Shown in pieces: positions 56,225 to 64,000 of a stretch of 64,000 nt of DNA. The position numbers and the translations under genes were made by a program. The notes beneath the pieces are model-generated. The model saw only the letters and a list, made by a program, of their open reading frames with translations. It had not been told where the DNA came from and did no database searches. The DNA comes from Paraburkholderia adhaesiva (lineage in GTDB: Bacteria; Pseudomonadota; Gammaproteobacteria; Burkholderiales; Burkholderiaceae). Position 1 is the first letter of the stretch. Every line of letters starts with the position of its first letter. The stretch is from NCBI RefSeq assembly GCF_021390575.1, contig NZ_JAJEJQ010000001.1, positions 1,026,001 through 1,090,000 of the forward strand, written 5' to 3'.

Positions 56225-56728
56225 TCAGGCAGGGGCGGATTGCGTGGCGGCGAGCCCGGCAATGACGACGAACGCATCGGGTGTCGCGATACGAAAGCCA
56301 AAGTCGCGCGCTACGCGCTTCGCGAGCTTGAGCACGGCGCGGTCCTTCGAGATGAGCCACGCTGCGCCGCTTGCGCGCGCGAGTTCGAGGAACTTCTGGT
56401 CGTCGCGGTCGCGGCACTGAGGAAGGGCTCGCTCGCCGTCGGGCAGGGCGGGCGGAACGATTTCCTCCGCGAGACGCGACACCGTGGCGAGTGCAACGGT
56501 TTTATCGACGCCGCGTTCGGCGAGATGCGGATAGTCCAGCACGTACGTCAGCTCGGCGAGACACCGGGCGTCGATCAATGCGTGCAGCGCGCCGCTTTCG
56601 AGCGCGGCGCGAATCGGGCGCGTGTGCGGATCGTCGAACACGAGGATATCGAGCCACACGTTCGAATCGAGCACCACGGGTAACGCCGTAACGGCGGGTG
56701 GGGGCGGAAAACCGGTCATTCGTGACAT
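56225..56728 (-). CDS. PIN-domain protein, putative toxin component without adjacent antitoxin
   Basis: 167 aa. The four acidic positions of a PIN nuclease are seen: D21 (LDSNVWLDIL), E59 (ARCLAELTYVL), D107/D109/D110 (CRDRDDQKFLELA) and D129 (LISKDRAVL). It matches the 'putative toxin-antitoxin system toxin component, PIN family' group. Neither the 120-nt downstream gap nor the 57-nt upstream gap can code an antitoxin, so it is an orphan or not a toxin. ATG 56719 is an alternative start. Confidence 0.85.
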   Translation of the reverse strand: MSRMTGFPPPPAVTALPVVLDSNVWLDILVFDDPHTRPIRAALESGALHALIDARCLAELTYVLDYPHLAERGVDKTVALATVSRLAEEIVPPALPDGERALPQCRDRDDQKFLELARASGAAWLISKDRAVLKLAKRVARDFGFRIATPDAFVVIAGLAATQSAPA

Positions 56729-56785
56729 TCGCTACAATCGGGCTTTCGCCTTTGAACATCGGCACTTTCGTGCCTGCAAGCCTCT

Positions 56786-57568
56786 ATGATAATCGTTCTG
56801 TCGCCGGCCAAATCGCTCGACTATGAGACACCGGCGCACGTCGAAACCCACACGATCCCTGATTTCGTCGATGACGCAGCCGAACTGATCGACGGCCTGC
56901 GTCGTCTTTCGCCGCAGCAGATTGGCACGCTCATGAGCATTTCCGATCCGCTCGCGCGGCTGAATTTCCAGCGCTACGCCGACTGGTCGACCGAGTTCAG
57001 TAAATCCAACGCGAAGCAGGCCGTATTTGCGTTCAACGGTGACGTCTATGAAGGCTTCGACGCCCGATCGCTCGATGTCGCCGATCTCGACTATGCGCAG
57101 CACCATGTGCGCGTGCTCTCGGGTCTCTACGGCGTGCTGCGCCCGCTTGACCTGCTGCAGCCGTATCGCCTCGAAATGGGTACGCGCTTCGAAAATGCGC
57201 GTGGCAAAGATCTCTACGCGTTCTGGGGCGAGCGCATCACGCACGCGCTCAACGCGCAGCTGGAACGTAACGACAAGGGAGCGCGCGTGATCGTGAACTG
57301 CGCATCCACCGAGTATTTCAAGGCAGTCAAGCCGAAGAAGCTGGCGGCGCCCGTGGTCACGCCGGTCTTCGAAGACTGGAAGGGCGGCCGGTACAAGATC
57401 ATCAGCTTTCACGCGAAGCGGGCGCGCGGCTTGATGGCGCGTTACGCCGTCGAGCATCGCATCGCCGAGCCGGAGGCGCTCAAGGGTTTCGACGCCGAGG
57501 GCTATGCATTCGATGCCGATGCATCGAACGATTCGACTTACGTATTTCGCCGGCGCATCGCCGAATAA
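56786..57568 (+). CDS. yaaA: Peroxide stress protein YaaA (DUF328/DUF2214-free YaaA family)
   Basis: 260 aa, starting [16 protein letters not shown], the YaaA hallmark. Conserved parts are [37 protein letters not shown] and [22 protein letters not shown]. In E. coli YaaA lowers free iron under H2O2 stress and is OxyR-controlled. It is divergent from the PIN gene with a 57-nt gap. It lies 14 nt upstream of the carboxypeptidase gene. Confidence 0.95.
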   Translation: MIIVLSPAKSLDYETPAHVETHTIPDFVDDAAELIDGLRRLSPQQIGTLMSISDPLARLNFQRYADWSTEFSKSNAKQAVFAFNGDVYEGFDARSLDVADLDYAQHHVRVLSGLYGVLRPLDLLQPYRLEMGTRFENARGKDLYAFWGERITHALNAQLERNDKGARVIVNCASTEYFKAVKPKKLAAPVVTPVFEDWKGGRYKIISFHAKRARGLMARYAVEHRIAEPEALKGFDAEGYAFDADASNDSTYVFRRRIAE

Positions 57569-57582
57569 GCGAGGAAACAGCC

Positions 57583-58746
57583 ATGACGCTTTCTATTACC
57601 AGCCAGTTCGACGCGGGCGCGATCGAAGTTCTCTCGTGCGAGCGCGCCGACGACATCCGCCTGCGCGTTCGTGCCGACAATCAGTCTGAATTCGCGCAAT
57701 GGTTCTACTTCCGGCTCTCGGGTGCGCGTGGCGAGCGTTGCGTGATGACGTTCGAGAATGCTGCGGCCTGCGCTTTTGCGGAAGGCTGGCGCGACTATCA
57801 GGCCGTTGCGAGCTACGACCGCGTGAACTGGTTCCGCGTGCCGACTTCTTACGACGGCCAGAAGCTCACGATCGACCACACGCCCGATTTCGATCGTGTC
57901 TACTACGCCTATTTCGAGCCGTATAGCGAAGAGCGTCACTCGGAGTTTCTTGGCGCGTTGCAGCAACTGCCGCACGCGACGCTCACCGAACTTGGCCAGA
58001 CCGTCGAGGGCCGGCCGATGTCGCTGCTCACGCTTGGCACGGCGGGCGACACGACGCCGGAGGGGAAGCCCAAGAAGACGGTCTGGATCATCGCGCGTCA
58101 GCATCCTGGCGAGACGATGGCGGAATGGTTCGTCGAAGGGCTCGTGAAGCGTCTCGCCGGCTGGGGCGACTGGGCGGGCGATCCCGTTGCGCGCAAGCTC
58201 TACGACCGCGCGGTGTTCCACATCGTCCCGAATATGAATCCGGACGGCAGCGTGCACGGCAATCTGCGCACCAATGCTGCAGGCGCGAATCTGAACCGCG
58301 AATGGATGGAGCCGGACGCCGCGCGCAGCCCGGAAGTGCTGTTGGTGCGCGAGGCGATCGAAGCAACGGGCGTCGATCTCTTCTTCGACATCCACGGCGA
58401 CGAAGCGCTGCCTTATGTGTTCGTCGCGGGCTCGGAAATGCTGCCGGGCTTTACCGCGCAACAGGGTGTCGAACAAAAGGCGTTCATCGACGCGTTCAGG
58501 ATTGCGAGCCCGGACTTCCAGGACCAGCATGGCTACGAAGCGAGTCGATATCGCGAGGATGCGCTCAAGCTCGCGTCGAAGTACATTGGGCACACGTATG
58601 GGTGCCTCTCGCTGACGCTGGAAATGCCGTTCAAGGACAACGCCAACTTGCCTGACGAGCGCGTCGGCTGGAACGGCGAGCGCAGTGCCGCGCTCGGCGC
58701 CGCGATGCTGCAGGCGATCCTGCGTCACGTCGAGACGTTCGCGTAA
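57583..58746 (+). CDS. M14-family zinc carboxypeptidase, cytosolic carboxypeptidase (CCP)-like
   Basis: 387 aa. An N-terminal beta-sandwich domain (about 1-115) precedes the catalytic domain (about 120-385). Zinc ligands are H174 and E177 (RQHPGET) and H271 (FFDIHGDE); the catalytic glutamate is E347 (LTLEMPF). Substrate-binding NMNPDG (217-222) and NLNREW (236-241) are also present. This domain order is that of bacterial CCP homologues (M14D). No signal peptide is seen, so it is cytosolic. Substrate unknown. Confidence 0.92.
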   Translation: MTLSITSQFDAGAIEVLSCERADDIRLRVRADNQSEFAQWFYFRLSGARGERCVMTFENAAACAFAEGWRDYQAVASYDRVNWFRVPTSYDGQKLTIDHTPDFDRVYYAYFEPYSEERHSEFLGALQQLPHATLTELGQTVEGRPMSLLTLGTAGDTTPEGKPKKTVWIIARQHPGETMAEWFVEGLVKRLAGWGDWAGDPVARKLYDRAVFHIVPNMNPDGSVHGNLRTNAAGANLNREWMEPDAARSPEVLLVREAIEATGVDLFFDIHGDEALPYVFVAGSEMLPGFTAQQGVEQKAFIDAFRIASPDFQDQHGYEASRYREDALKLASKYIGHTYGCLSLTLEMPFKDNANLPDERVGWNGERSAALGAAMLQAILRHVETFA

Positions 58747-58762
58747 CGTCATACGCGCGCAG

Positions 58763-58799
58763 AAAAAAGGGAAGCGGTTGGTACCGCTTCCCTTTTTTT
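58763..58799. terminator. Bidirectional rho-independent terminator
   Basis: GGGAAGCGG / CCGCTTCCC form a 9-bp stem with a 6-nt loop (TTGGTA), flanked by AAAAAA and TTTTTTT. It serves the convergent carboxypeptidase and lysine-rich protein genes. Confidence 0.92.
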
Positions 58800-58832
58800 A
58801 TTGCCCGGCGTTCTGGTGCGACTATCGGGCCG

Positions 58833-59468
58833 TCACGTTTGTTTCTTCTTCGACGTCGTTTGCTTCGTGCTAGCTTTGGCGTGGGTGCTCGGCGCCGCGG
58901 ACTTGTGGGTCGGTTTGCCCGAGATCGCCTTTGTCGCGTGCTTGCTGGTCGACTTCTTCGATGAATGCTTGCCCTTGCCGTGTGACTTGCCGTGCGCGTT
59001 GCCGCGCGCCTTCGAGGGCGGTACGGGGTCGTTCCAGCTGAACGCGAGCATCTGTTTGCCGACGTAGCCACAGCGGAATTTCAGATCGTACGGCGCCTCA
59101 TTGCTGTTCTGCGGGATGCCGAAGCCCTCGACGGTGACTATCGTGTCGACCTTGACGCGCTGCTTGCCTTCGTCGAATGAGTCGTTCCACGGGGTCACGG
59201 TGGCGTGCGCGCTGTCGAAGGAACGGGGAGGAAACTCCACGTGATCGAGCACCGTTGATGTGCTGGCGATGAAATTGCCGTGCGCGGCGCAGTCGGCGAC
59301 CAGCGGATCGGCGTGCATCTTGGTGACGAAGGTGTTGACGAGGTCGTTGTGCTGTTCGAGCTGATCAGCCCGTACTGGTTGCACGATCGCGAATACGAAG
59401 CTCGCGGCACACGCAGCGAGCCGGCCGGCTGTCAGCAGCAACCGGTGAGATACGGAATTGCGGTCCAT
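58833..59468 (-). CDS. Secreted protein with lysine-rich C-terminal tail (BspC/DUF930-like)
   Basis: 211 aa. A signal peptide ends near VRADQ (about residue 34). The middle (about 40-150) is a compact domain with paired cysteines (VADCAAHGNF, LKFRCGYVGKQ); the pattern suggests the BspC/DUF930-type family, which I recognise only loosely. The last ~60 residues are Lys/Ser/His/Thr-rich low complexity (HGKSHGKGKHSSKKS), resembling histone-like tails. The start at ATG 59468 gives the best signal peptide; an upstream start at 59504 is possible. Confidence 0.75.
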   Translation of the reverse strand: MDRNSVSHRLLLTAGRLAACAASFVFAIVQPVRADQLEQHNDLVNTFVTKMHADPLVADCAAHGNFIASTSTVLDHVEFPPRSFDSAHATVTPWNDSFDEGKQRVKVDTIVTVEGFGIPQNSNEAPYDLKFRCGYVGKQMLAFSWNDPVPPSKARGNAHGKSHGKGKHSSKKSTSKHATKAISGKPTHKSAAPSTHAKASTKQTTSKKKQT

Positions 59469-59544
59469 CTGATCAGTGTAAGAGCGGGATATGACGTCTG
59501 GCACGGTAAGAGCCTGCGACGCGTCGGAGAGTTCAATCCTGAAA

Positions 59545-59556
59545 CGATAATTATCG
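59545..59556. promoter_or_regulatory. 12-bp palindrome CGATAATTATCG upstream of the lysine-rich protein gene
   Basis: A perfect 12-bp palindrome lies 77 nt before the start at 59468, in an otherwise GC-rich gap. It could be an operator. It contains GATAAT units but is too short for a standard Fur box. Confidence 0.35.
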
Positions 59557-59671
59557 CTGCGGTATCGCCGGATTAGCGGTAAGACGCGCGATTGCCCTGC
59601 TGCGGCGCAAGGTCGCGCGGGCGATGAGACAGCCGTATTTTAGCGCGGGGAAAGCGCGACAGAAGCGGCCT

Positions 59672-60346
59672 TCAGGTGCGTGGACCACCTAGTCGATAGC
59701 GGCGCACGTCGTACGTGGTGACCCATGTCGGTCGATAGACCGCGATCAGCGCGGTTGCCATGCCGGTAAACCATGCCTCGCCGGACGCCAGCAGAAATAC
59801 GCTGAATGCATAGCCTGCTGGCACGGCAAGCATCGAGCCCCCAGTGAGCGCGACGTGCGTGCCGAGCGCGAGGAAAGATGCCGCCGAAACGGCAATGGCG
59901 GGCGACAGGAATCCCTGGCCGACGATGAACATGAAGAGGTTGCGCGGCAGCCAGGCAGTACACGCCCGCTGCAGCAGTGCCGAGATGGCAACCGGGAAGG
60001 CGCCGAAGACGAGGAAGGTCAGCGCGACGCCGTCCCAGGGAGCGTCAAAGACCAGCGCCGCGAGCGCGACGACCACGGCCATCGCGACTAGCGCGAGGCC
60101 CCAGTCGAAGAGTGTCACCATGAGGGTGGCGCCGAGCAGGTGCAGCACGGTGCCATCCTCGAGCCACGCGTTGCTGGCCCACAGCACGGACACGGCCACG
60201 ATAATCGCAAGCCATACGTGCTGGAGCGTTGCGTCCTGAAGCCGCCTGAACGGGTTGTTCCATAACGCGAGCGCGAGCAGGCCGAGGGCGGTAATCCACC
60301 CACCGACGACGGCCCACAGCGGAAGCGGCGTATATAGGAACCCCAT
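59672..60346 (-). CDS. CbiM-like ECF transporter permease family membrane protein
   Basis: 224 aa with six or seven hydrophobic helices. It resembles the energy-coupling-factor permease/CbiM family of cobalt and nickel importers (helix with LLGATLMVTLFDWGLALVAM, and SALLQRACTAWLPRNLFMFI). It lacks the N-terminal MHIPDG motif that holds the metal in true CbiM, and no ATPase or CbiQ gene is adjacent, so metal import is doubtful. It starts 9 nt after the LuxR-type regulator gene and is probably cotranscribed. Confidence 0.75.
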   Translation of the reverse strand: MGFLYTPLPLWAVVGGWITALGLLALALWNNPFRRLQDATLQHVWLAIIVAVSVLWASNAWLEDGTVLHLLGATLMVTLFDWGLALVAMAVVVALAALVFDAPWDGVALTFLVFGAFPVAISALLQRACTAWLPRNLFMFIVGQGFLSPAIAVSAASFLALGTHVALTGGSMLAVPAGYAFSVFLLASGEAWFTGMATALIAVYRPTWVTTYDVRRYRLGGPRT

Positions 60347-60355
60347 GACGTCATA

Positions 60356-61282
60356 TTACTCGTTGGACGACAAAACGTGTGGCTGCGCTGTTGCTGGCGG
60401 CGTGTCTTCGCCATCTGCGGTGCCGGCGACTTCTTCGGCGCACTGCGTGAGACCGGCCGTGCCCCACGGGCAGTCAGGCTCCGCGGCCATGGGCAGCGAC
60501 TCGGGGGTGTCGCCTGCCAGCAACGGATGTCCGAGTGACTGCGCGTCGCGCGGCCGCAATGCCACCGAGCCGTGTTGGCCGTGCACGGGTTTGGCGGCCC
60601 GCTCGGCCTGCGCGCGCAGCACCTCCAGTTGGTTAGCCAGCAGGCCGTTGTAGATTGCGACGGCCGCGGCGCGATTTGGCGCGCCGAGTTGCTGGAAGAT
60701 GCTCGTCAGGTGGATCTTGACGGTTCCTTCGCTGATGCCGAGTGCGCGGGCGATCATCTTGTTCGTATTGCCCATGTGGACGCACCGGAGGATCTGCTCC
60801 TGACGGGGCGACAGGCGCACGATCGGCCGCCGCTTTCGCGCTGCCGTGTCGCTTTTCTCCTGGCGCTTCTGCGCCACCGGTGAGGGCCAGGGCTCACGAA
60901 GGACGTCGGCGGGCAGGTGATCGCCACCGAGCAGAATGAGTTCGAGCAGCTTGACGATGAGGATCGAGTCGGTGGTGCGCCGGATGATGCCGCGTGCACC
61001 TTCGTCCAGCAGCGTCTGGACGGCCGATGGCGGCTCTGTGCTGTCCACGAGCACGGCGATGGGCAGTGCGCGGTGGCGGTTCGCGAAATTCCGGAGTTCG
61101 CCGGCGCGGATACCGTGATGCCAGTCGACCACGAACAGGTTCGGCGTGAAGCGTTGCATTGCGCGTTCGGCGCTTCGCCAGTCGGGCGCATCGTTGAAGC
61201 GTGCGCGACGGTCGATTTGCCTAAGTAGCGCCTTAAGCCCTTCACGCCGTTCGGCGTCCGGATTGAATACTGCGAACCGCAT
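60356..61282 (-). CDS. LuxR/NarL-family response regulator with an extended C-terminal tail
   Basis: 308 aa. The receiver domain is at about 1-125, with a likely phospho-aspartate near residue 53 in LFVVDWHHG. The LuxR-type HTH is at about 155-215 (LSPRQEQILRCVHMGNTNKM, ISEGTVKIHLTSIF). About 90 residues of low-complexity tail follow the HTH, whereas most NarL-type proteins end there. GGAGG lies 8 nt before ATG 61282; ATG 61288 would be too close to it. No sensor kinase gene is adjacent. Confidence 0.88.
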   Translation of the reverse strand: MRFAVFNPDAERREGLKALLRQIDRRARFNDAPDWRSAERAMQRFTPNLFVVDWHHGIRAGELRNFANRHRALPIAVLVDSTEPPSAVQTLLDEGARGIIRRTTDSILIVKLLELILLGGDHLPADVLREPWPSPVAQKRQEKSDTAARKRRPIVRLSPRQEQILRCVHMGNTNKMIARALGISEGTVKIHLTSIFQQLGAPNRAAAVAIYNGLLANQLEVLRAQAERAAKPVHGQHGSVALRPRDAQSLGHPLLAGDTPESLPMAAEPDCPWGTAGLTQCAEEVAGTADGEDTPPATAQPHVLSSNE

Positions 61283-61426
61283 GGACATGCCCTCCAGTTT
61301 TGACGACCTCTCGAATATAGGTACGTGGCGGGTGCGTCGCACACGCCACGGGTTGGGACCAACTGCACCATGATGACAAAAAGCTTGCGCCGTGGCGGCC
61401 TGTCCAGAAGGTATAGGACGTAAGGC

Positions 61427-61455
61427 AAAAAAAAGTCCCGCGCGAAGGCGGGACT
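61427..61455 (-). terminator. Rho-independent terminator of the DUF2863 gene
   Basis: Read on the minus strand, AGTCCCGC / GCGGGACT form an 8-bp stem with a 6-nt loop followed by eight T (eight A at 61427-61434 on the plus strand). It lies 22 nt downstream of the DUF2863 stop. Confidence 0.88.
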
Positions 61456-61477
61456 GCGTAGGAATGTGACGCGTGGG

Positions 61478-62692
61478 TCAGTGGAAGTGTGGCTGAACGG
61501 GCTCGGCATCTTCCGGCATCTCGGCGTGGACGATCTCACCGAGCGGGTCCGCGTAGAGCGGTACGCCGCAGTCATCGCAATATTCCGGCTCGAAACGGCC
61601 AGCATGACGGCGAATGTCGGTGACGCCCGACTCCTTGAGCAGCGCAACGATCTCCTCGAGTGGACCGTTGCTGGTGCTTTCCTCGGTCGGCTCTTCATCG
61701 ATGTCTGTGTCACCGTTCTCGCGGCCGTACAGCGGCCAGACGACGCCGTAGAGGACATCGTTGTTCCCACGCCGCGTAAAACCGATACGGTATTCGTCGA
61801 TGCGACGCTCGCCGAAGCCTGCTACCACGGCGCGCAGGTCCTGTGCGGCCGCGCCGATCGTGTCGAGCAGATATCGGACAGCGGTGCGGATCGTGTGGGG
61901 GCGCACGCGCTCGTCGGCATCGCGACAGGCCGAGTAGTACGCGTCGGGCAGCAGGCACTCGAACTCGCAGCCCGGCATCACGACGGCGAGATTGGCGCCG
62001 CCCTGCGTCGCCCACTGCTCGAGGCATTGGCCGCGTTCGATGCGGGAGCCGTGCTCTTCCTCTTGCCAGCGGAAGAGCGGCGCACCGACTGGCGCAGCGA
62101 CGACCGCGAGCAGGAAGCGAGGATCGGCGAGGATCGGCGAGGTCTCGGGCAACTCACCTGAGCTGACCTTTGCGGTGGCACCCGTCAGCGCAGCTTGCGC
62201 GAGTTGCTGGGAAAGACGCCAGGTTTCGACGTGATGTCGCGGCAGCTGGTCGATGCTGTAGAGATAGGGCGCCATCGCGACGCGTGTGCCGCTCGCGAGC
62301 ACGTGGGCTTGCAGGTGCGTGCGCAAGGCGTCGGCATTGTCGGCCTTCAGCGGGCCCGAGGGAATGACATAGCGCGTCCAGGCGAGCACAGGTACGGCGA
62401 CGAGCAGGGCTTCGTATTGTGTCCCGTCGTGCTCGACGACGAACGATTCGCTGTGGGTTTCGGCCATATCGGCCAAAGCGCCGTATGCGTCCGGATGGTT
62501 CTGCTGCAGGTGATCGAGCGCGGCGTCGAGCGTGGTTTGGTTGCCGTTGCGCACGACCTTCGCGAGCAGCGTGTCGAGCTTGGCCTCCCAGAAGCGGTCT
62601 TCAGTGCGGCTGCCCGAGGCGAACAGGGCAAGCGAGAGGCCGACGAGTTTGTCGGCATCTGGGGGAAGGCGTTTGGCGATTCGCGAGCGCAT
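61478..62692 (-). CDS. DUF2863 family protein
   Basis: 404-aa conserved soluble protein. The N-terminal part is helical (DADKLVGLSLALFASGSRTE), the middle has TRYVIPSGPL, and the C-terminal part has a C-x2-C pair (YCDDCGVPLYADP) and a His/Glu-containing end. The family is restricted to Burkholderiales as far as I know, and no reaction is assigned. It is divergent from the rRNA operon. Confidence 0.87.
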   Translation of the reverse strand: MRSRIAKRLPPDADKLVGLSLALFASGSRTEDRFWEAKLDTLLAKVVRNGNQTTLDAALDHLQQNHPDAYGALADMAETHSESFVVEHDGTQYEALLVAVPVLAWTRYVIPSGPLKADNADALRTHLQAHVLASGTRVAMAPYLYSIDQLPRHHVETWRLSQQLAQAALTGATAKVSSGELPETSPILADPRFLLAVVAAPVGAPLFRWQEEEHGSRIERGQCLEQWATQGGANLAVVMPGCEFECLLPDAYYSACRDADERVRPHTIRTAVRYLLDTIGAAAQDLRAVVAGFGERRIDEYRIGFTRRGNNDVLYGVVWPLYGRENGDTDIDEEPTEESTSNGPLEEIVALLKESGVTDIRRHAGRFEPEYCDDCGVPLYADPLGEIVHAEMPEDAEPVQPHFH

Positions 62693-62901
62693 AAATCAGT
62701 ATGTTGGGATGCAGAGAAAGAACCCCATATTCTAGTCTGTTCCGTGCGCGCCATAGGATTGCGCTGCGGGGACACCAAGACTATGCGATGTGCGGTGCGG
62801 CGTTACGAGATCGGCGTGCGGAGGTCAGACCATCATGCGGATGGACAGGCGCATCAGCCAGGGCCGAGTCGGCCCCGTGTTTCCGGCTGCATAAAAACCG
62901 C
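62693..62901. other. Spacer between the DUF2863 gene and the rRNA promoters
   Basis: No gene can be supported here. The left part must hold the minus-strand promoter of the DUF2863 gene; no consensus boxes were identified. Confidence 0.4.
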
Positions 62902-62930
62902 TTGCAAGAACGCGCGGCGGTCACTAGAAT
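62902..62930 (+). promoter_or_regulatory. rRNA operon promoter P1
   Basis: TTGCAA (62902-62907), a 17-nt spacer and TAGAAT (62925-62930) precede the 16S gene by about 420 nt. Together with P2 142 nt downstream it gives the tandem layout known from E. coli rrn operons. Confidence 0.6.
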
Positions 62931-63043
62931 GCCGGTCTTTCGCGCTTTCGGATGAGAGCGCGGGGAAGCGGGAAGCCCCAAGGGGTGTGAGTTGGCGGGC
63001 GGCAGCGGTAGTGCCGGACAGGTTAAGCGAAGTAAAAAACCTG

Positions 63044-63072
63044 TTGACAGAAAGCCCGGCAGTCTTCATAAT
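63044..63072 (+). promoter_or_regulatory. rRNA operon promoter P2
   Basis: TTGACA (consensus -35, 63044-63049), a 17-nt spacer and CATAAT (63067-63072) form the best promoter in the window. An A-rich stretch (AGTAAAAAACC) just upstream may act as an UP element. Confidence 0.8.
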
Positions 63073-63105
63073 CTCGTTTCTCTGCTGCTGACGCAGCGAC
63101 GCAGG

Positions 63106-63330
63106 AAACGCCGGGTAGTTGAGTGGTTTAACGGCGTTTTCGCGAACGATCTTTAAAAATTTACAGCCGATAAGTGTGGGCGCTTGATGTGCTGACGCGG
63201 CTCATCCGGTTCTTCGGAGCGGGATGGGAGTAGCGAAAGTATCAAGAGTCTCACACTAAAGTAAGTCAGGTTTTTGAATTTATTCAGAACCTGTCAGCTT
63301 TGAGTGAGCGACCTGTCCCGAGAGGGACAG
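63106..63330 (+). promoter_or_regulatory. rRNA leader with antitermination and processing elements
   Basis: A hairpin (AAACGCCG 63106-63113 / CGGCGTTT 63132-63139) is followed by a boxA-like GATCTTTAAAAAT (63148-63160) and then AAGTGTGGGCG, matching the order boxB-boxA-boxC of the Nus antitermination leader. Further on, CAGGTT/AACCTG (63267-63293) and CTGTCCC gaga GGGACAG (63313-63330) are stems that likely belong to precursor processing. Confidence 0.65.
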
Positions 63331-63348
63331 AAACAAGTAACAGGTATT

Positions 63349-64000
<652 letters not shown>

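Noticed and set aside
56105..56785. Antitoxin gene for the PIN protein
   Set aside because: The flanking gaps are 120 and 57 nt and hold no frame with a ribosome site.
59545..59556. Fur box upstream of the lysine-rich protein gene
   Set aside because: Only a 12-bp palindrome with GATAAT units is present; a Fur site needs about 19 bp with at least three hexamers.

Overview
The window looks like chromosomal DNA of a Burkholderiaceae member, most likely Paraburkholderia or a close relative. It is GC-rich and carries a complete 14-gene betaproteobacterial nuoA-N operon, ilvIHC-psd-pssA-leuA synteny, and the first ~650 bases of a 16S rRNA with typical Burkholderiaceae V1-V3 sequence. It holds about 60 protein genes, one tRNA-Leu and one partial rRNA. 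No insertion sequence, prophage or CRISPR array was seen. The genus call is by eye, without database comparison.

Left arm (1-6450): a minus-strand Rieske ring-hydroxylating oxygenase operon (reductase, alpha subunit, beta subunit running off the edge) faces a plus-strand pair, a thiolase-like protein without thiolase catalytic residues plus a DUF35 zinc-ribbon/OB-fold partner. A group II truncated globin, a trans-editing AlaX protein and a DUF924 protein follow. Positions 6480-14250 are on the minus strand: an SDR, a TetR-LOG pair, and a probable phosphate-starvation lipid-remodelling operon (plcP-like phosphodiesterase, agt-like glycosyltransferase, dgkA) with a Pho-box-like site upstream. 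An RDD protein and an ECF sigma factor-DUF3619-DUF3106 cluster complete this block.

Centre (14.5-45.3 kb, nearly all plus strand): branched-chain amino acid synthesis (ilvI, ilvH, ilvC, leuA with a leucine-rich leader peptide), phosphatidylethanolamine synthesis (psd, pssA), a lipoprotein, a periplasmic binding protein, rpsO-pnp with a long stem-loop before pnp, a quinone oxidoreductase, tpiA, secG, tRNA-Leu(GAG) and complex I (nuoA-N), then a DUF2818 gene. Several strong rho-independent terminators mark transcription unit ends.

Right arm (45.3-64 kb): a Nudix hydrolase and DUF1178 protein, then an acyl-CoA catabolic region (two acyl-CoA dehydrogenases, two MaoC hydratases; on the other strand a phosphotransferase, a histidine phosphatase, an enoyl-CoA hydratase and a broken 3-hydroxyacyl-CoA dehydrogenase). 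Two GSTs, an aminotransferase, an orphan PIN protein, yaaA, an M14 carboxypeptidase, a lysine-rich secreted protein, a LuxR-type regulator with a CbiM-like membrane protein, and a DUF2863 protein follow. The rRNA operon begins at the right edge behind tandem promoters.

The most notable observations are the plcP-agt-dgkA cluster with its Pho-box-like site, the leuA leader peptide with rare CTA codons inside a perfect hairpin, the 18-bp stem ahead of pnp, and the degenerate thiolase-DUF35 pair that resembles steroid side-chain aldolases.
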